45,969 bases of DNA. Origin: a virus. Positions 1-7,671 of this stretch are shown here, piece by piece; the first letter of the stretch is position 1; each line of letters opens with the position of its first letter. The translations under genes and the position numbers were made by a program. The notes beneath the pieces are model-generated. The model did no database searches. It saw only the letters and a program-made list of their open reading frames with translations, and was not told the DNA's origin. The stretch is taken from IMG/VR virus record IMGVR_UViG_3300035168_000194, positions 1 through 45,969 of that record, one strand, 5' to 3'.

Positions 1-560
1 TCCTCGAGCGCGAAGAGCGGCGAATAGGCGCCGCGCAGCCGGTCGAGTTCCACGCCATAGGCGGCGATATCGGCGGCGCGGCGTTCGGCGCCGAAATCGT
101 CGCGCACGCCGAGCCGCTCATTGAGCGGAGACTGCAGCTGCGTGACCGCCACGCCGCGCTGCTTCTCATAGGAGGCGGAGAGCCGATCGACGGCATTGGC
201 CGCCTCGGAATAGCTGATCGCGCCCTTGCGGGCGGCGTCGGAAATCTCGGCGAGCGTCGCGAGATGGCGGTCCTCGAGCGCGAAGAGCGGCGAATAGGCG
301 CCGCGCAGCCGATCCAGCTCGGCCCCATAAGCGGCGATATCGGCGGCGCGGCGTTCGGCGCCGAAATCGTCGCGCACGCCGAGCCGGGCGTTGAGCGGCG
401 CCTGCAGCTGCACGACCGCCGCGCCGCGCTGCTTCTCATAAGAGGCGGAGAGCCGATCGACCGCGCCCGTCGCCTCGGAATAGCTCAGACTGCCCTTGCG
501 CAGCTCGTCATGCACCTCTCGCAGTGATGCGAGGTGCTTCTGCTCGAGATCGAACAGCGG
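1..560. repeat. 270-bp (90-codon) tandem repeat in the tape measure gene
   Basis: The string tcctcgagcgcgaagagcgg occurs at 1 and at 271, and a diverged copy starts at 541, so the period is exactly 270 bp. The first two copies are nearly identical at the DNA level, which suggests recent duplication. Confidence 0.85.
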
Positions 561-863
561 CAGATATTTCGCTTTCAGCGCATCGGCGCCGGCGAGCGCC
601 GCCTCGAAATCCGCGCCCCTTTCTTCCGTCTGCGGCGCCGTGACGCGCGGCTGCACGCCGGCGAAGGCGTTCGCCATCACCTGCATGGGTGTCTGCGGCA
701 CGGGGATGCGCGCGAGGTCGCCGGCGACGCGCGAGAAGTCGCGCGCCTCCTGCGAGGCCTTGCGGAACTGCGTCTGCGCCGCCGTCCCGATCTGCTCGAG
801 CGCGCGCAGGACTGCTTCGCCGCCCTGCGTCGTGAGCCTTATCGAGACCTGCTCATTCGCCAT
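1..863 (-). CDS. Phage tail tape measure protein (N-terminal part, runs off window)
   Basis: The protein sets tail length inside the tail tube during assembly. The first 287 residues are visible; the C-terminus lies left of the window. It starts at the ATG read from 863 (MANEQVSIRL) and overlaps the end of the chaperone frameshift product by 11 nt, the usual position of a tape measure gene after gpG/gpGT. After about 100 residues the sequence consists of a 90-residue repeat (motifs PLFALE, ISYSEA, AVDRLSASYEKQRG, GVRDDFGAERRAADIAAYG) present twice, with a third copy beginning at the edge. The repeats look helical. Assignment rests on position, repeats and helical character; I see no membrane segment in the visible part. 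Confidence 0.85.
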   Translation of the reverse strand, partial: MANEQVSIRLTTQGGEAVLRALEQIGTAAQTQFRKASQEARDFSRVAGDLARIPVPQTPMQVMANAFAGVQPRVTAPQTEERGADFEAALAGADALKAKYLPLFDLEQKHLASLREVHDELRKGSLSYSEATGAVDRLSASYEKQRGAAVVQLQAPLNARLGVRDDFGAERRAADIAAYGAELDRLRGAYSPLFALEDRHLATLAEISDAARKGAISYSEAANAVDRLSASYEKQRGVAVTQLQSPLNERLGVRDDFGAERRAADIAAYGVELDRLRGAYSPLFALE

Positions 864-1634
864 GATGATCGGCCTTCGTTTCCATTTCCGCCGCCGCCAG
901 CATCAGCCCTTCCTCGGCGCAGCCGAGGTAATGCGCGAATTCTTCCCGCTCGCAGCCGGGCGGCGCGAAATTCATCGCCGCGCCATAGTCCAGCCCGACG
1001 AATTCGCCGAAGAGACCCGCCCGGCGCCAGAGGCCGGGCCGCCCGGCGCTGTCGAGCGCCGTGCGCGCGGCCGGCGTCAGCTCGCCATGCTCTCGCTCGG
1101 GGCAGAGCTCTCCATTGGCGCCGCGCTTTCCGTCGGCGCAGGGCGATCCTAGCTCGCGGCAGGCCCGGCAGAGGGCGGCGCCTCCTTTCCCTCGCCAATG
1201 GGCGAGGGCGCGGACCCGTTTCCCTGGAGCGTCCGCTCGTGATGACTGGCGTAAGCGCTCGCAATGAACGCTTGCAGCGTCCTGGGCTCCTGAAACAGCA
1301 GCGCGAAGAGCGACAGGCTCGGCGCCGTCTGCGGAACCTTTTCGATCGCGAGCCCCTTCACCTCGGAGACGACGCGCATCGCGAGATGCGCGGCGACGAC
1401 TTGCTGCTCCATGCTCGCGAATCGCTCGTCGGAGATATCCTCGCCGATTGCGAGATCAGGACAGAAGATCAGCAGCGCCTCGCCGCTCTTGGCGATTTGC
1501 GCGAGCGACAAGCGGGCCTCGGCCTCCGCCGCGGCGACCTCGTGAGACTGCGCGCGGCGCATCACGAGCGACGCCTCGCCGCCGAGCAGGAGGGGGAATG
1601 TATCGCGGTTCGGCTTACGCGTGAGATTCAGCAT
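853..1634 (-). CDS. Tail assembly chaperone frameshift product (gpGT-like)
   Basis: Predicted 260-residue protein made when ribosomes reading the shorter chaperone slip -1 at the heptamer G GGA AAG (read from 1191 to 1185). The 0 frame gives about 150 residues; the -1 frame adds 110 residues containing CxxC (CRAC), GLDYGAAMNFAPPG and a long acidic helix, and ends at the TGA at 855-853, eleven bases inside the tape measure gene. The -1 frame has no start codon of its own in a sensible place yet looks coding, which is the signature of lambda-type gpG/gpGT. In lambda both products are needed to chaperone the tape measure. Fusion is inferred from sequence only. Confidence 0.75.
1149..1634 (-). 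CDS. Tail assembly chaperone (gpG-like)
   Basis: A 161-residue protein between tail tube and tape measure genes, the place of lambda gpG. Start ATG (MLNLTRKPNRDTF) lies one base after the tail tube stop (TGATATG), so translation is probably coupled. It is mostly helical, with a Gly/Pro/Ala-rich tail that carries the slippery site. The in-frame stop is TAG at 1151-1149. In the family this protein and its frameshifted longer form bind the tape measure and tail tube subunits before polymerisation. Confidence 0.75.
   Translation of the reverse strand: MLNLTRKPNRDTFPLLLGGEASLVMRRAQSHEVAAAEAEARLSLAQIAKSGEALLIFCPDLAIGEDISDERFASMEQQVVAAHLAMRVVSEVKGLAIEKVPQTAPSLSLFALLFQEPRTLQAFIASAYASHHERTLQGNGSAPSPIGEGKEAPPSAGPAAS
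1185..1191 (-). promoter_or_regulatory. -1 programmed frameshift slippery site
   Basis: Read on the minus strand the codons are GAG GGA AAG GAG, giving the heptamer G GGA AAG in the right phase. It is identical to the heptamer used by lambda gpG/gpGT. It lies 12 codons before the 0-frame stop at 1149. Confidence 0.8.
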
Positions 1635-1635
1635 A

Positions 1636-2607
1636 TCAGTAGCTCGCCGTCTGGTTCTTGAGCGTGGCGACCCACATGGCGGCGGCGGCCGTCTGCGAGG
1701 CGACGAAGCGGAAGGTTCCCTGCATCCATCCGGGACCTTCGACAGGTTCTCCGGACGGCTCGAGATTGACCTGGGCGAACTGCAGGGAGAGGCTCTTGCT
1801 GGCGGATTTCGACCACAGAAATTCGAGGGACTTATTGTCATTCGCGTCGGCGATCGCCTCGAGGCTCTGCGTGTTGCCCGAGACGAAGCGCACGGAGAAT
1901 TCGCCGTCGAGGCTCGCCTCGTCGCTGCGGGCGATGGCGGACGCATAGGCGTCGCCATCGCAAAAGCGAGCCACCTCCAGCCCCGTGCGGTAGGTGAATT
2001 TTGCGGCCGTCACATAGCCGAGCGCGGCTCCATCCATGAGCACCTGGCTCTCGCTCATGAGAAAGGGCGACACCGCGCCGAGCGCCGATGGTGTGCCGGT
2101 CCCTGTCGTCGTGAGCGGATTGCGCTTCTTGCCGATGACGGACATCGAGATGCGCTGAGCGCCCGCCTGGTCGGCGAGGTCCATCGTCATCTCGCGGCCG
2201 GCGATCCCGACATGCTGCGTCATCTGGTTCGAGCGGTGCAGGAATTCGATGGTGGCGGTCGGCAGCACCTCCGAGCCGGAGGTGAAGACATGCGTCAGAT
2301 CGGTCGACCCCGTCGTGACGGGGGCGCCGAGAAACAGCTTGAGCCAGAGCCCGACATTATTGAGGTCGGCGGGCACGACGATCGGCCCCTGCGCGTCTGG
2401 CAGACCTTGAATCGGGCGCGAGGCGTCGACGCCATTGAAAGCCCCGGCGCCGATCTGGGGATCGGCGACGAGCGGCCGCGCCATCTTCATGCCGTGGCTG
2501 TAGAAGAGGAAGGGCGCGTAGCCGGTCGCCGGCGGTGTCCCGAATGTCGTCTCGAAGGAGATGTGGCCCTTTTCGCTTCGGCCTCTCGCGACGGATAGAG
2601 TCGGCAT
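1636..2607 (-). CDS. Major tail (tube) protein
   Basis: A 323-residue protein with the look of siphophage tail tube proteins: N-terminal beta-rich segment (GRSEKGHISFETTFGTPP), a middle with many Gly/Thr, and a C-terminal immunoglobulin-like region. It would form the hexameric rings of the non-contractile tail tube. It sits directly before the gpG-like chaperone and after the tail terminator and a small protein, the standard siphophage order. Start at the ATG read from 2607 (MPTLSVARG). Family membership is from overall resemblance; no catalytic residue is expected. Confidence 0.8.
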   Translation of the reverse strand: MPTLSVARGRSEKGHISFETTFGTPPATGYAPFLFYSHGMKMARPLVADPQIGAGAFNGVDASRPIQGLPDAQGPIVVPADLNNVGLWLKLFLGAPVTTGSTDLTHVFTSGSEVLPTATIEFLHRSNQMTQHVGIAGREMTMDLADQAGAQRISMSVIGKKRNPLTTTGTGTPSALGAVSPFLMSESQVLMDGAALGYVTAAKFTYRTGLEVARFCDGDAYASAIARSDEASLDGEFSVRFVSGNTQSLEAIADANDNKSLEFLWSKSASKSLSLQFAQVNLEPSGEPVEGPGWMQGTFRFVASQTAAAAMWVATLKNQTASY

Positions 2608-2610
2608 AGG

Positions 2611-2880
2611 TCAGTCCTCCAATGAGGGATTCGCCGCCGCGAGGGCGATATCCGTGGCGGTTGCTTCTCTTGCGGAATGCGCGTCGATGAGCTTTTGCGC
2701 ATCCGTGCCGCCGAGCCGCACGATCGCGCCGCGCGGCCCGGCGGCGACGCCATCGGCGAGGATGACGACATTGCGGCGCGTGGGCGCGGGCTGGGGCGGA
2801 TCGGCAAGCGCGCGCGCGGGCTTCGCGAGCGGAGCGCTTTGGGGCGCCGGGGGCTCCGGCGCCTTCGTCTCTTCGGCCAT
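2611..2880 (-). CDS. Small phage structural-region protein of unknown role
   Basis: An 89-residue protein. The first 35 residues are a Pro/Ala-rich linker (PEPPAPQSAPLAKPARAL); the rest is a compact segment (RRNVVILADGVAAGPRGAIV and TDAQKLIDAHSAREAT). It ends 3 nt before the tail tube start, so the two are probably co-translated. Similar small proteins occur just before the tube gene in other alphaproteobacterial prophages. I cannot assign a function. Confidence 0.65.
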   Translation of the reverse strand: MAEETKAPEPPAPQSAPLAKPARALADPPQPAPTRRNVVILADGVAAGPRGAIVRLGGTDAQKLIDAHSAREATATDIALAAANPSLED

Positions 2881-2892
2881 GAGGGTCTCCTG

Positions 2893-3354
2893 TCAGAAGG
2901 GCCGCGGGGATTGAAATTGCAGCGTGACGCGCAGCGTCGCGCATTTGACGCCGCGCGCCCCGAGCGGGAACAAGTCGCGCGATGGCGGAATTGCGAGATC
3001 GGCGTCCTCGACGCCGCCATCGAGCGTCCGGTCTGCCTCGATCGCCTCGGCGATGGCTTCGAGGCCCGCGTCGAAGACGCGCGCGAGATCGTCCCGGTCC
3101 ACTGCGGCGACGATCCATTCGACCTCGGCGAGATGCGCGATATCGAACCGGCCTTCGCCTCGGCCGAGCGAGCGATCGAGATGATCCGGGTCGGCCTCGC
3201 CGTCGCGGACCAGCAGCTTGCGCGAGACGCCGTCCTCGCCGGCTATTTCCTCGAGCATATCTTCGAGCACGAGATCGCGCTGCGGCGCCGGCAGATCGGC
3301 GGATGCGGCGAGCGCCGCGGCGAGCGCCCGCATCGCTGCTTCGGTTCTTGTCAC
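2893..3354 (-). CDS. Tail terminator / tail completion-like protein
   Basis: A 153-residue protein starting at GTG (3354) that overlaps the stop of the upstream gene as GTGA. N-terminus helical (VTRTEAAMRALAAALAAS), then EVEWIVAAVDRDDLARVFDAGLEAIAEAI and a beta-rich end (CATLRVTLQFQSPRPF). Position between the minor tail protein and the tail tube, together with the size, matches the protein that caps the tail and joins it to the head. Assignment is by synteny and resemblance; medium certainty. Confidence 0.6.
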   Translation of the reverse strand: MTRTEAAMRALAAALAASADLPAPQRDLVLEDMLEEIAGEDGVSRKLLVRDGEADPDHLDRSLGRGEGRFDIAHLAEVEWIVAAVDRDDLARVFDAGLEAIAEAIEADRTLDGGVEDADLAIPPSRDLFPLGARGVKCATLRVTLQFQSPRPF

Positions 3355-4088
3355 GAGCGCGCGAGCTCCGCCGCGAGGGAATTGCGATAGACGCCGCCGG
3401 CGCGCTGAGCGATTCGCTTGACCGGCAAGCGCGCCTGCAGGCTCGATCGCCTGATGAGAATGAACATCACGCGCGGCTTGGCGACCTCCCGCCATCCGCG
3501 AACCGCGCCATCGGCGCCGTATAGCTTCTCCAGCGCAGTGTAGGGCGAGGACAACCATCGCTGCTTTTTGTTGCGGCCGTTCTTTCGCGACTTCATCCAA
3601 TAGTGGTCGGCGACGAGGACCCCGCCATAGTCGGTGGGGATGAATCGCAATTTCTGCTCGGCGTTGTGCTCCGCCAACCAGACTCTCGGCGTCAATTTTC
3701 GCGCAAACTTGCGGCGGCTGAATCCCACTGCGTCGACGGTCGGATAGGCGAGAAAGACGCCACGGTTCGGGACGATCGTCAGCCCCGCGGCATGCGCGCC
3801 GACGATCTCGGGAGCGCGGCTGTAGATCAGATAGGCGGGAGACAGGGTTTCGCTCGCGGCGTCCTCGGGATAGAGCTTTCCGCGCCAGGTGTTCGGGAGG
3901 CTGTCGCGCAGCATCCGGCGCCACTGCGCTTTCGGGAACGCCGTCTTGGTCTCGCCCCTCGTCTCGAGCAGAGTGGCGCGACCCGCGACATTGCTCGCCC
4001 GCCGCATCTTTCCCGCGAGATCGCGGCGAACAGCGGTGATCACCGGCACGGGGTCGCTCGCCGAAAAGCCGATTTCGAGACCGCTCAT
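3351..4088 (-). CDS. DUF6441-like minor tail / head-tail region protein
   Basis: A 245-residue basic protein with SLPNTWRGKLYPE near residue 65, YSRAPEIVGAHAAGLTI near 90, FARKLTPRVW and a C-terminal FILIRRSSLQARLPVKRI. These features resemble the uncharacterised prophage family DUF6441, found next to tail completion genes. By position it corresponds to lambda gpZ. It overlaps the next gene by GTGA and follows the stopper gene by 4 nt. No enzymatic motif seen. Confidence 0.6.
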   Translation of the reverse strand: MSGLEIGFSASDPVPVITAVRRDLAGKMRRASNVAGRATLLETRGETKTAFPKAQWRRMLRDSLPNTWRGKLYPEDAASETLSPAYLIYSRAPEIVGAHAAGLTIVPNRGVFLAYPTVDAVGFSRRKFARKLTPRVWLAEHNAEQKLRFIPTDYGGVLVADHYWMKSRKNGRNKKQRWLSSPYTALEKLYGADGAVRGWREVAKPRVMFILIRRSSLQARLPVKRIAQRAGGVYRNSLAAELARS

Positions 4089-4092
4089 GACC

Positions 4093-4431
4093 TCACCTCG
4101 GATCGCAGAGACATGTCCAGACGAGCCCGTCCGGATCCTCGCATTTTGGCGCGGCGCCGATCACGAAGCGAGCGGTCGCGCCGTCCCGGCGCGCGACGAT
4201 GAACTCGCCTTTGACGACGGGGGCGGGAAGCTGCGATTTTCTCACTTCGATGACGGCCCGTCCCTGGACGAACCGCGCGCCATGGATATCGTCGACGGCG
4301 TCCGCCTTGCCGACGATCACGCGCAGGCCCTCGACCGTCGGGCCGGTCGGCGGCTCGTAGCGCGCATCGGCGCCCATCAGCCGGAATGTGACGGAGAGCG
4401 CCATTTGCGCATGAGCCTCGAAAGCGCTCAT
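4093..4431 (-). CDS. Head-tail stopper / adaptor-like protein
   Basis: A 112-residue beta-rich protein (ALSVTFRLMGADARYEPP, RVIVGKADAVDDIHGARF, GEFIVARRDGATARFVIG) ending LVWTCLCDPR. Size, beta content and position between the capsid cluster and tail completion genes match the lambda gpFII-type stopper that plugs the portal before tail joining. It overlaps the upstream 46-codon gene as ATGA. Confidence 0.6.
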   Translation of the reverse strand: MSAFEAHAQMALSVTFRLMGADARYEPPTGPTVEGLRVIVGKADAVDDIHGARFVQGRAVIEVRKSQLPAPVVKGEFIVARRDGATARFVIGAAPKCEDPDGLVWTCLCDPR

Positions 4432-4568
4432 TTTCTCGCTGCATTCCTGCCGAACGGCGCCATCGGCGCCGGCCGCTGGCTACGCGGCCGCACGCCATAG
4501 CCGATCGGCCAGCGCCCGCGCCCCATCATGCGACGCAGGGCCGCTATCGATGCCCGTATGGCCGCCAT
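4428..4568 (-). CDS. Small basic protein (46 aa) in head-tail operon
   Basis: A short reading frame in the gap between the decoration and stopper genes. It begins MAAIRASIAALRRMMGRGRW, 6 nt after the decoration stop, and its TGA overlaps the ATG of the stopper gene (ATGA). The overlap and otherwise empty gap support it being real. It is Arg-rich with no cysteine; function unknown. Confidence 0.5.
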   Translation of the reverse strand: MAAIRASIAALRRMMGRGRWPIGYGVRPRSQRPAPMAPFGRNAARK

Positions 4569-4574
4569 TCGCGA

Positions 4575-5285
4575 TCAGCCGTAGTTCGCCGTCGCGAGCG
4601 TCAGTCCGACGGTCGTCTTGCCATTGATCGCGGCGCAAACTTTGAAGGCCGTCTTGGCGGTGTCGGTGATCGACAGAATGTAGACGCCCGTCGCCAAAGT
4701 CTGCACGCGCAGCGCCTTCTTCGCGACATAGGCGACGAGATCGGTTCCGCTCGCCGATTTCGCGGCCACCGCGCCGGAAGCGGTCGTGGCCGTCAGTCCT
4801 TCGCCAGTGGCTGCGTCCGAGAGCCAGAGGTCGAGATTATGGACTGCCGCCACGGTGTTGCCGGCGGCGTCCTTCACGGTCACCGTGACCTCGGTGACAT
4901 TCGAGCCGCCGGTCGCCGCCGCCATGGTGACGGTGAGCGGCGTGCCGACATCATTGACCATCGAGCCATAGAGCCGGACGCGGCCCGTCGATGTGGGGTT
5001 GGCGGCGACCGCCGTCGCCACGCCGACCAGCATGTTGCCGGCCGAGACGGTCGTGCAGAGCTTGGCCGAATTGTCCCAATAGATCTTGTCGCCGGCCGCC
5101 CATGCCTGCGCCGAGACCTTGGCGAGATCGAAGACGCCGCAGGTGGCGGTCTCGACTTTGGCGCCGGACAAAGCATCATAGGATGCGACGCCGAACAGCG
5201 CGCCGACTTGCAGCCCCTGGCCCGACAGCCGGTCATAGGGTGCGGTGAGCGTCAGCGTCTCACCGTCCTGGACGTAGTTCTTCAT
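4575..5285 (-). CDS. DUF2190-like capsid decoration protein with Ig-like C-terminus
   Basis: A 236-residue protein. Residues 1-110 (MKNYVQDGETLTLTAPYDRL, VGALFGVASYDALSGA, AGDKIYWDNSAKLCTTVSAG, VGVATAVAANPTSTGRVRLYG) match the DUF2190 capsid decoration/cement type, usually about 110 residues. The extra C-terminal half (VTVTVKDAAGNTVAAVHNLD, TGVYILSITDTAKTAF) looks like an Ig-like beta-sandwich, which would project from the capsid surface. ATG at 5285 has GGAG eight bases upstream. It follows the capsid gene by about 60 bp. Confidence 0.75.
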   Translation of the reverse strand: MKNYVQDGETLTLTAPYDRLSGQGLQVGALFGVASYDALSGAKVETATCGVFDLAKVSAQAWAAGDKIYWDNSAKLCTTVSAGNMLVGVATAVAANPTSTGRVRLYGSMVNDVGTPLTVTMAAATGGSNVTEVTVTVKDAAGNTVAAVHNLDLWLSDAATGEGLTATTASGAVAAKSASGTDLVAYVAKKALRVQTLATGVYILSITDTAKTAFKVCAAINGKTTVGLTLATANYG

Positions 5286-5346
5286 TTTCGCGTCTCCGAT
5301 GGATGAGAGGCGCGCCGAAGCGCCGGCGCGCGTGAGCGCGCCAGGA

Positions 5347-6939
5347 TCAGGCGCCGAGCTCTTTCTGCACGCCGCGATAATCGGCGGCGGCAGCTCCGAA
5401 ATCGTGGCGGCACTTGATCTCCACGCCGTCGACATCGAAGCCCATGCGCGTCTCCGTGTAGGGGCCGTCATGGCCCTCGTAGCGGGCGGTCACGATGCTG
5501 TCGACCATGGTCGAGACGAGGTAATAGGCCGTCCCGGAGCCACTGACCGAGATTTCCGCATCGGTGTTGCTGACGCCGACCGAAAGCCTGGCCTCGGAAA
5601 TCGGCGTCAGCGATCTGATCCATTCGGGATTGACCTTGGCGTTCTCGTTCGGGATGAAGCTCGCCAGCAATTGCTCGGCCCGCGTCTCCAGCTCCGGCGG
5701 AACGAGCAGGATGCTCGCTAGAATGTTCAGGAGCGTCTTGCCGTCGAGCCCTTTCTGCTTCGCCATGCGCGCGCGCATCGACGCGAGCGGCGAGATATCA
5801 ATCGCCGTCCCGGACGAAACGAGGTTGTTGTGGGTCGAGACATCGAAGAGCGCGGTGGAATCCTGGTTGAGCGTCGGATTGCCGAGCAGGATGCCATAGA
5901 CGATATCGCTTTCCAGCGTCGACGCCGAAAGCCCGAAGTCGGAAGGAATGCCGACCAGCGCGCCGAGATCGTCGTTGATGATCACCTGCCGCGTGATCCC
6001 GACGACAATCCCATAGGTCGTGAGCTGGATCGTTTCCTTCGACTCGGCGATCGAGCCGCGCTTATATTCGCCGTTCTCGCGCAGCTTGGCGAGCTGGGGC
6101 GTCTCGCCGCGCCGCAGAATGTTGCGCGGCTTGAAGTCCGGCAGCGTGATGTTGCGCGTCCAGGCGGAGAAGGTGCGCGGAGCCGCCTGATAGGCGGCGG
6201 CGAGGGTCTTGTTGGCGACATTCGCGAGAATGTTCGGGAAGTCGCTCGTCGACATCAGGCCGCGCTGCGCGATCTCGTCGCGATCGAGCCCCCGCGTCTG
6301 CTCACCCTTCCACGCCAGCGCCTCGCGGATGAGATCGAGGGCGTTCATCCCGCGATAGAGCTCGCGTGCGCGCTCGGTCATCTTCGCGCCCGGCGCATTG
6401 TGCCGCGCGAGAATGTATTCGGCCATCGCCTCGCGGCGCGTGACCGTCTCGTCCTGCGCGCCGGGCTCGCTACGCCGGCCAGAGGAGCCGTGGTCGCCGA
6501 CGCCCTCCTTCCTCTGCCGCTCGGCATGCTTGTCGAGCACGGCCGAGCGGAACTCGGCGACGGAGGTGCCTCGCGTCTCGTGATCGGCGATGAAATCGTC
6601 GGTCATGCCATGCAACCGCCCGATCGATCGCAGTTCGCCGATGCGGGTGCGCTCATTGTCGAGCGCCTCCTTCATTCGGCGCTGCACGACCTCTTCGGAA
6701 AGCGCAGCCGGAGCCTGGGGCGGCGCGGTGCGGCCATCCGACGCCTCGGCGGCCTCCGCTTCGGCGAGCGCGCGCGTTCCTTCCTCCATCTGCACGACGA
6801 GCTGCGCATGCTCTTCGGCGATCTTGCGGGCCTCGGACTCGCTGAGCCCATCCGTCAGCTTGGCCCGAACGGCCTCGGCCTTGGCTTTCATCTCGGCGAC
6901 GAGAGCGCGAATCTCCGCCGCTGTCTTTCCCTTCCACAT
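5347..6939 (-). CDS. Major capsid protein (Mu gpT/HK97-fold type)
   Basis: A 530-residue protein. Residues 1-180 are charged and helical (MWKGKTAAEIRALVAEMKAK onwards), resembling a delta/scaffold domain removed by protease. The C-terminal 330 residues form the shell domain, with LMSTSDFPNILANVANKTLA, NILRRGETPQLAKLRENGEY and IVYGILLGNPTLNQD. The start is fixed by ATG at 6939 preceded by GAGAAAGG. The open frame upstream of this start (to 7572) is antiphase to the protease gene and is not coding. Protease, capsid and decoration lie in the normal order. Confidence 0.85.
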   Translation of the reverse strand: MWKGKTAAEIRALVAEMKAKAEAVRAKLTDGLSESEARKIAEEHAQLVVQMEEGTRALAEAEAAEASDGRTAPPQAPAALSEEVVQRRMKEALDNERTRIGELRSIGRLHGMTDDFIADHETRGTSVAEFRSAVLDKHAERQRKEGVGDHGSSGRRSEPGAQDETVTRREAMAEYILARHNAPGAKMTERARELYRGMNALDLIREALAWKGEQTRGLDRDEIAQRGLMSTSDFPNILANVANKTLAAAYQAAPRTFSAWTRNITLPDFKPRNILRRGETPQLAKLRENGEYKRGSIAESKETIQLTTYGIVVGITRQVIINDDLGALVGIPSDFGLSASTLESDIVYGILLGNPTLNQDSTALFDVSTHNNLVSSGTAIDISPLASMRARMAKQKGLDGKTLLNILASILLVPPELETRAEQLLASFIPNENAKVNPEWIRSLTPISEARLSVGVSNTDAEISVSGSGTAYYLVSTMVDSIVTARYEGHDGPYTETRMGFDVDGVEIKCRHDFGAAAADYRGVQKELGA

Positions 6940-7028
6940 GTCTGTGGCCTTTCTCTCGAGCGAAGCCGATCGATCCCCCTGCGGCCCGAGACGCAGCGGC
7001 GGGATTATGGAAATCCGTCGGAGACGGC

Positions 7029-7661
7029 TCAGCGTGTGAGCGCGCGGCGCTCGTCGATCTCCATGCGCGCGCGCATCGCGGCGCGCGATGGCCTCTGATC
7101 GTCGTAGAGGCAGCGGAACATCGTCTCGCCGCGATTCTGCTCGGCGGAACGGATTTGCGCGCCGGCGTCGGCGGGAACCGGAACCGCCGAGATTTCGAAC
7201 GGCTCCCAATCGACGACGCGCCAGACGGGAACGGTTCCGTCGTCGGCCTCGGTCTTCTCGATCTTGTGGCGGATATAGCCGACGCTGACGTTGCGAATGA
7301 CGCCTTCCTTGATCTTTTGCACAGTGTCCGCCGCGCCGGCGGCTGCCGTGAGCTGCACGCGCGCGATTCCCTCGCCGCCCTGGAGGCGCGCCGAGCCGGG
7401 AACGACGCTGCCGAGCACGTCGCTGCAGCTCCATGTCGAATGCGTGTCGAGGAATGCCGCGCCGGCATTGAGCCGCTCCAGCCTCACCGCCGCGGACGAT
7501 ACGACCAGCTCCTCGTCGAACGGCCCGTCGAGCCAGGAATAACGCCGCACCGTCGCGCCGGTGGTCCAGCACACCTCGATGCTGTTGGTCGCTTCGTCGA
7601 AGCTCTGCGCGCGAAGCTCAGCGCCACGCAGCCCGCGCGGCAAATCGATCATGCGTTCCAT
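7029..7661 (-). CDS. HK97-family prohead protease
   Basis: A 210-residue serine protease of the HK97/U35 type that trims capsid and scaffold during maturation. Visible features: the early segment TGATVRRYSWLDGPFDEEL, then LNAGAAFLDTHS (a His before the catalytic region), GVIRNVSVGYIRHKIEK (the conserved NVSVGY with candidate catalytic Ser) and FEISAVPVPADAGAQI near residue 165. The start MERMIDLPRG (ATG at 7661) lies 10 nt after the portal stop. The last 45 residues beyond the protease core are probably self-cleaved or flexible. Confidence 0.85.
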   Translation of the reverse strand: MERMIDLPRGLRGAELRAQSFDEATNSIEVCWTTGATVRRYSWLDGPFDEELVVSSAAVRLERLNAGAAFLDTHSTWSCSDVLGSVVPGSARLQGGEGIARVQLTAAAGAADTVQKIKEGVIRNVSVGYIRHKIEKTEADDGTVPVWRVVDWEPFEISAVPVPADAGAQIRSAEQNRGETMFRCLYDDQRPSRAAMRARMEIDERRALTR

Positions 7662-7671
7662 GATGCTCTCG

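Noticed and set aside
6940-7572. N-terminal extension of the capsid frame (protease-capsid fusion)
   Set aside because: The extension is out of phase with the protease gene and lacks coding character; the ATG at 6939 has a good ribosome site.
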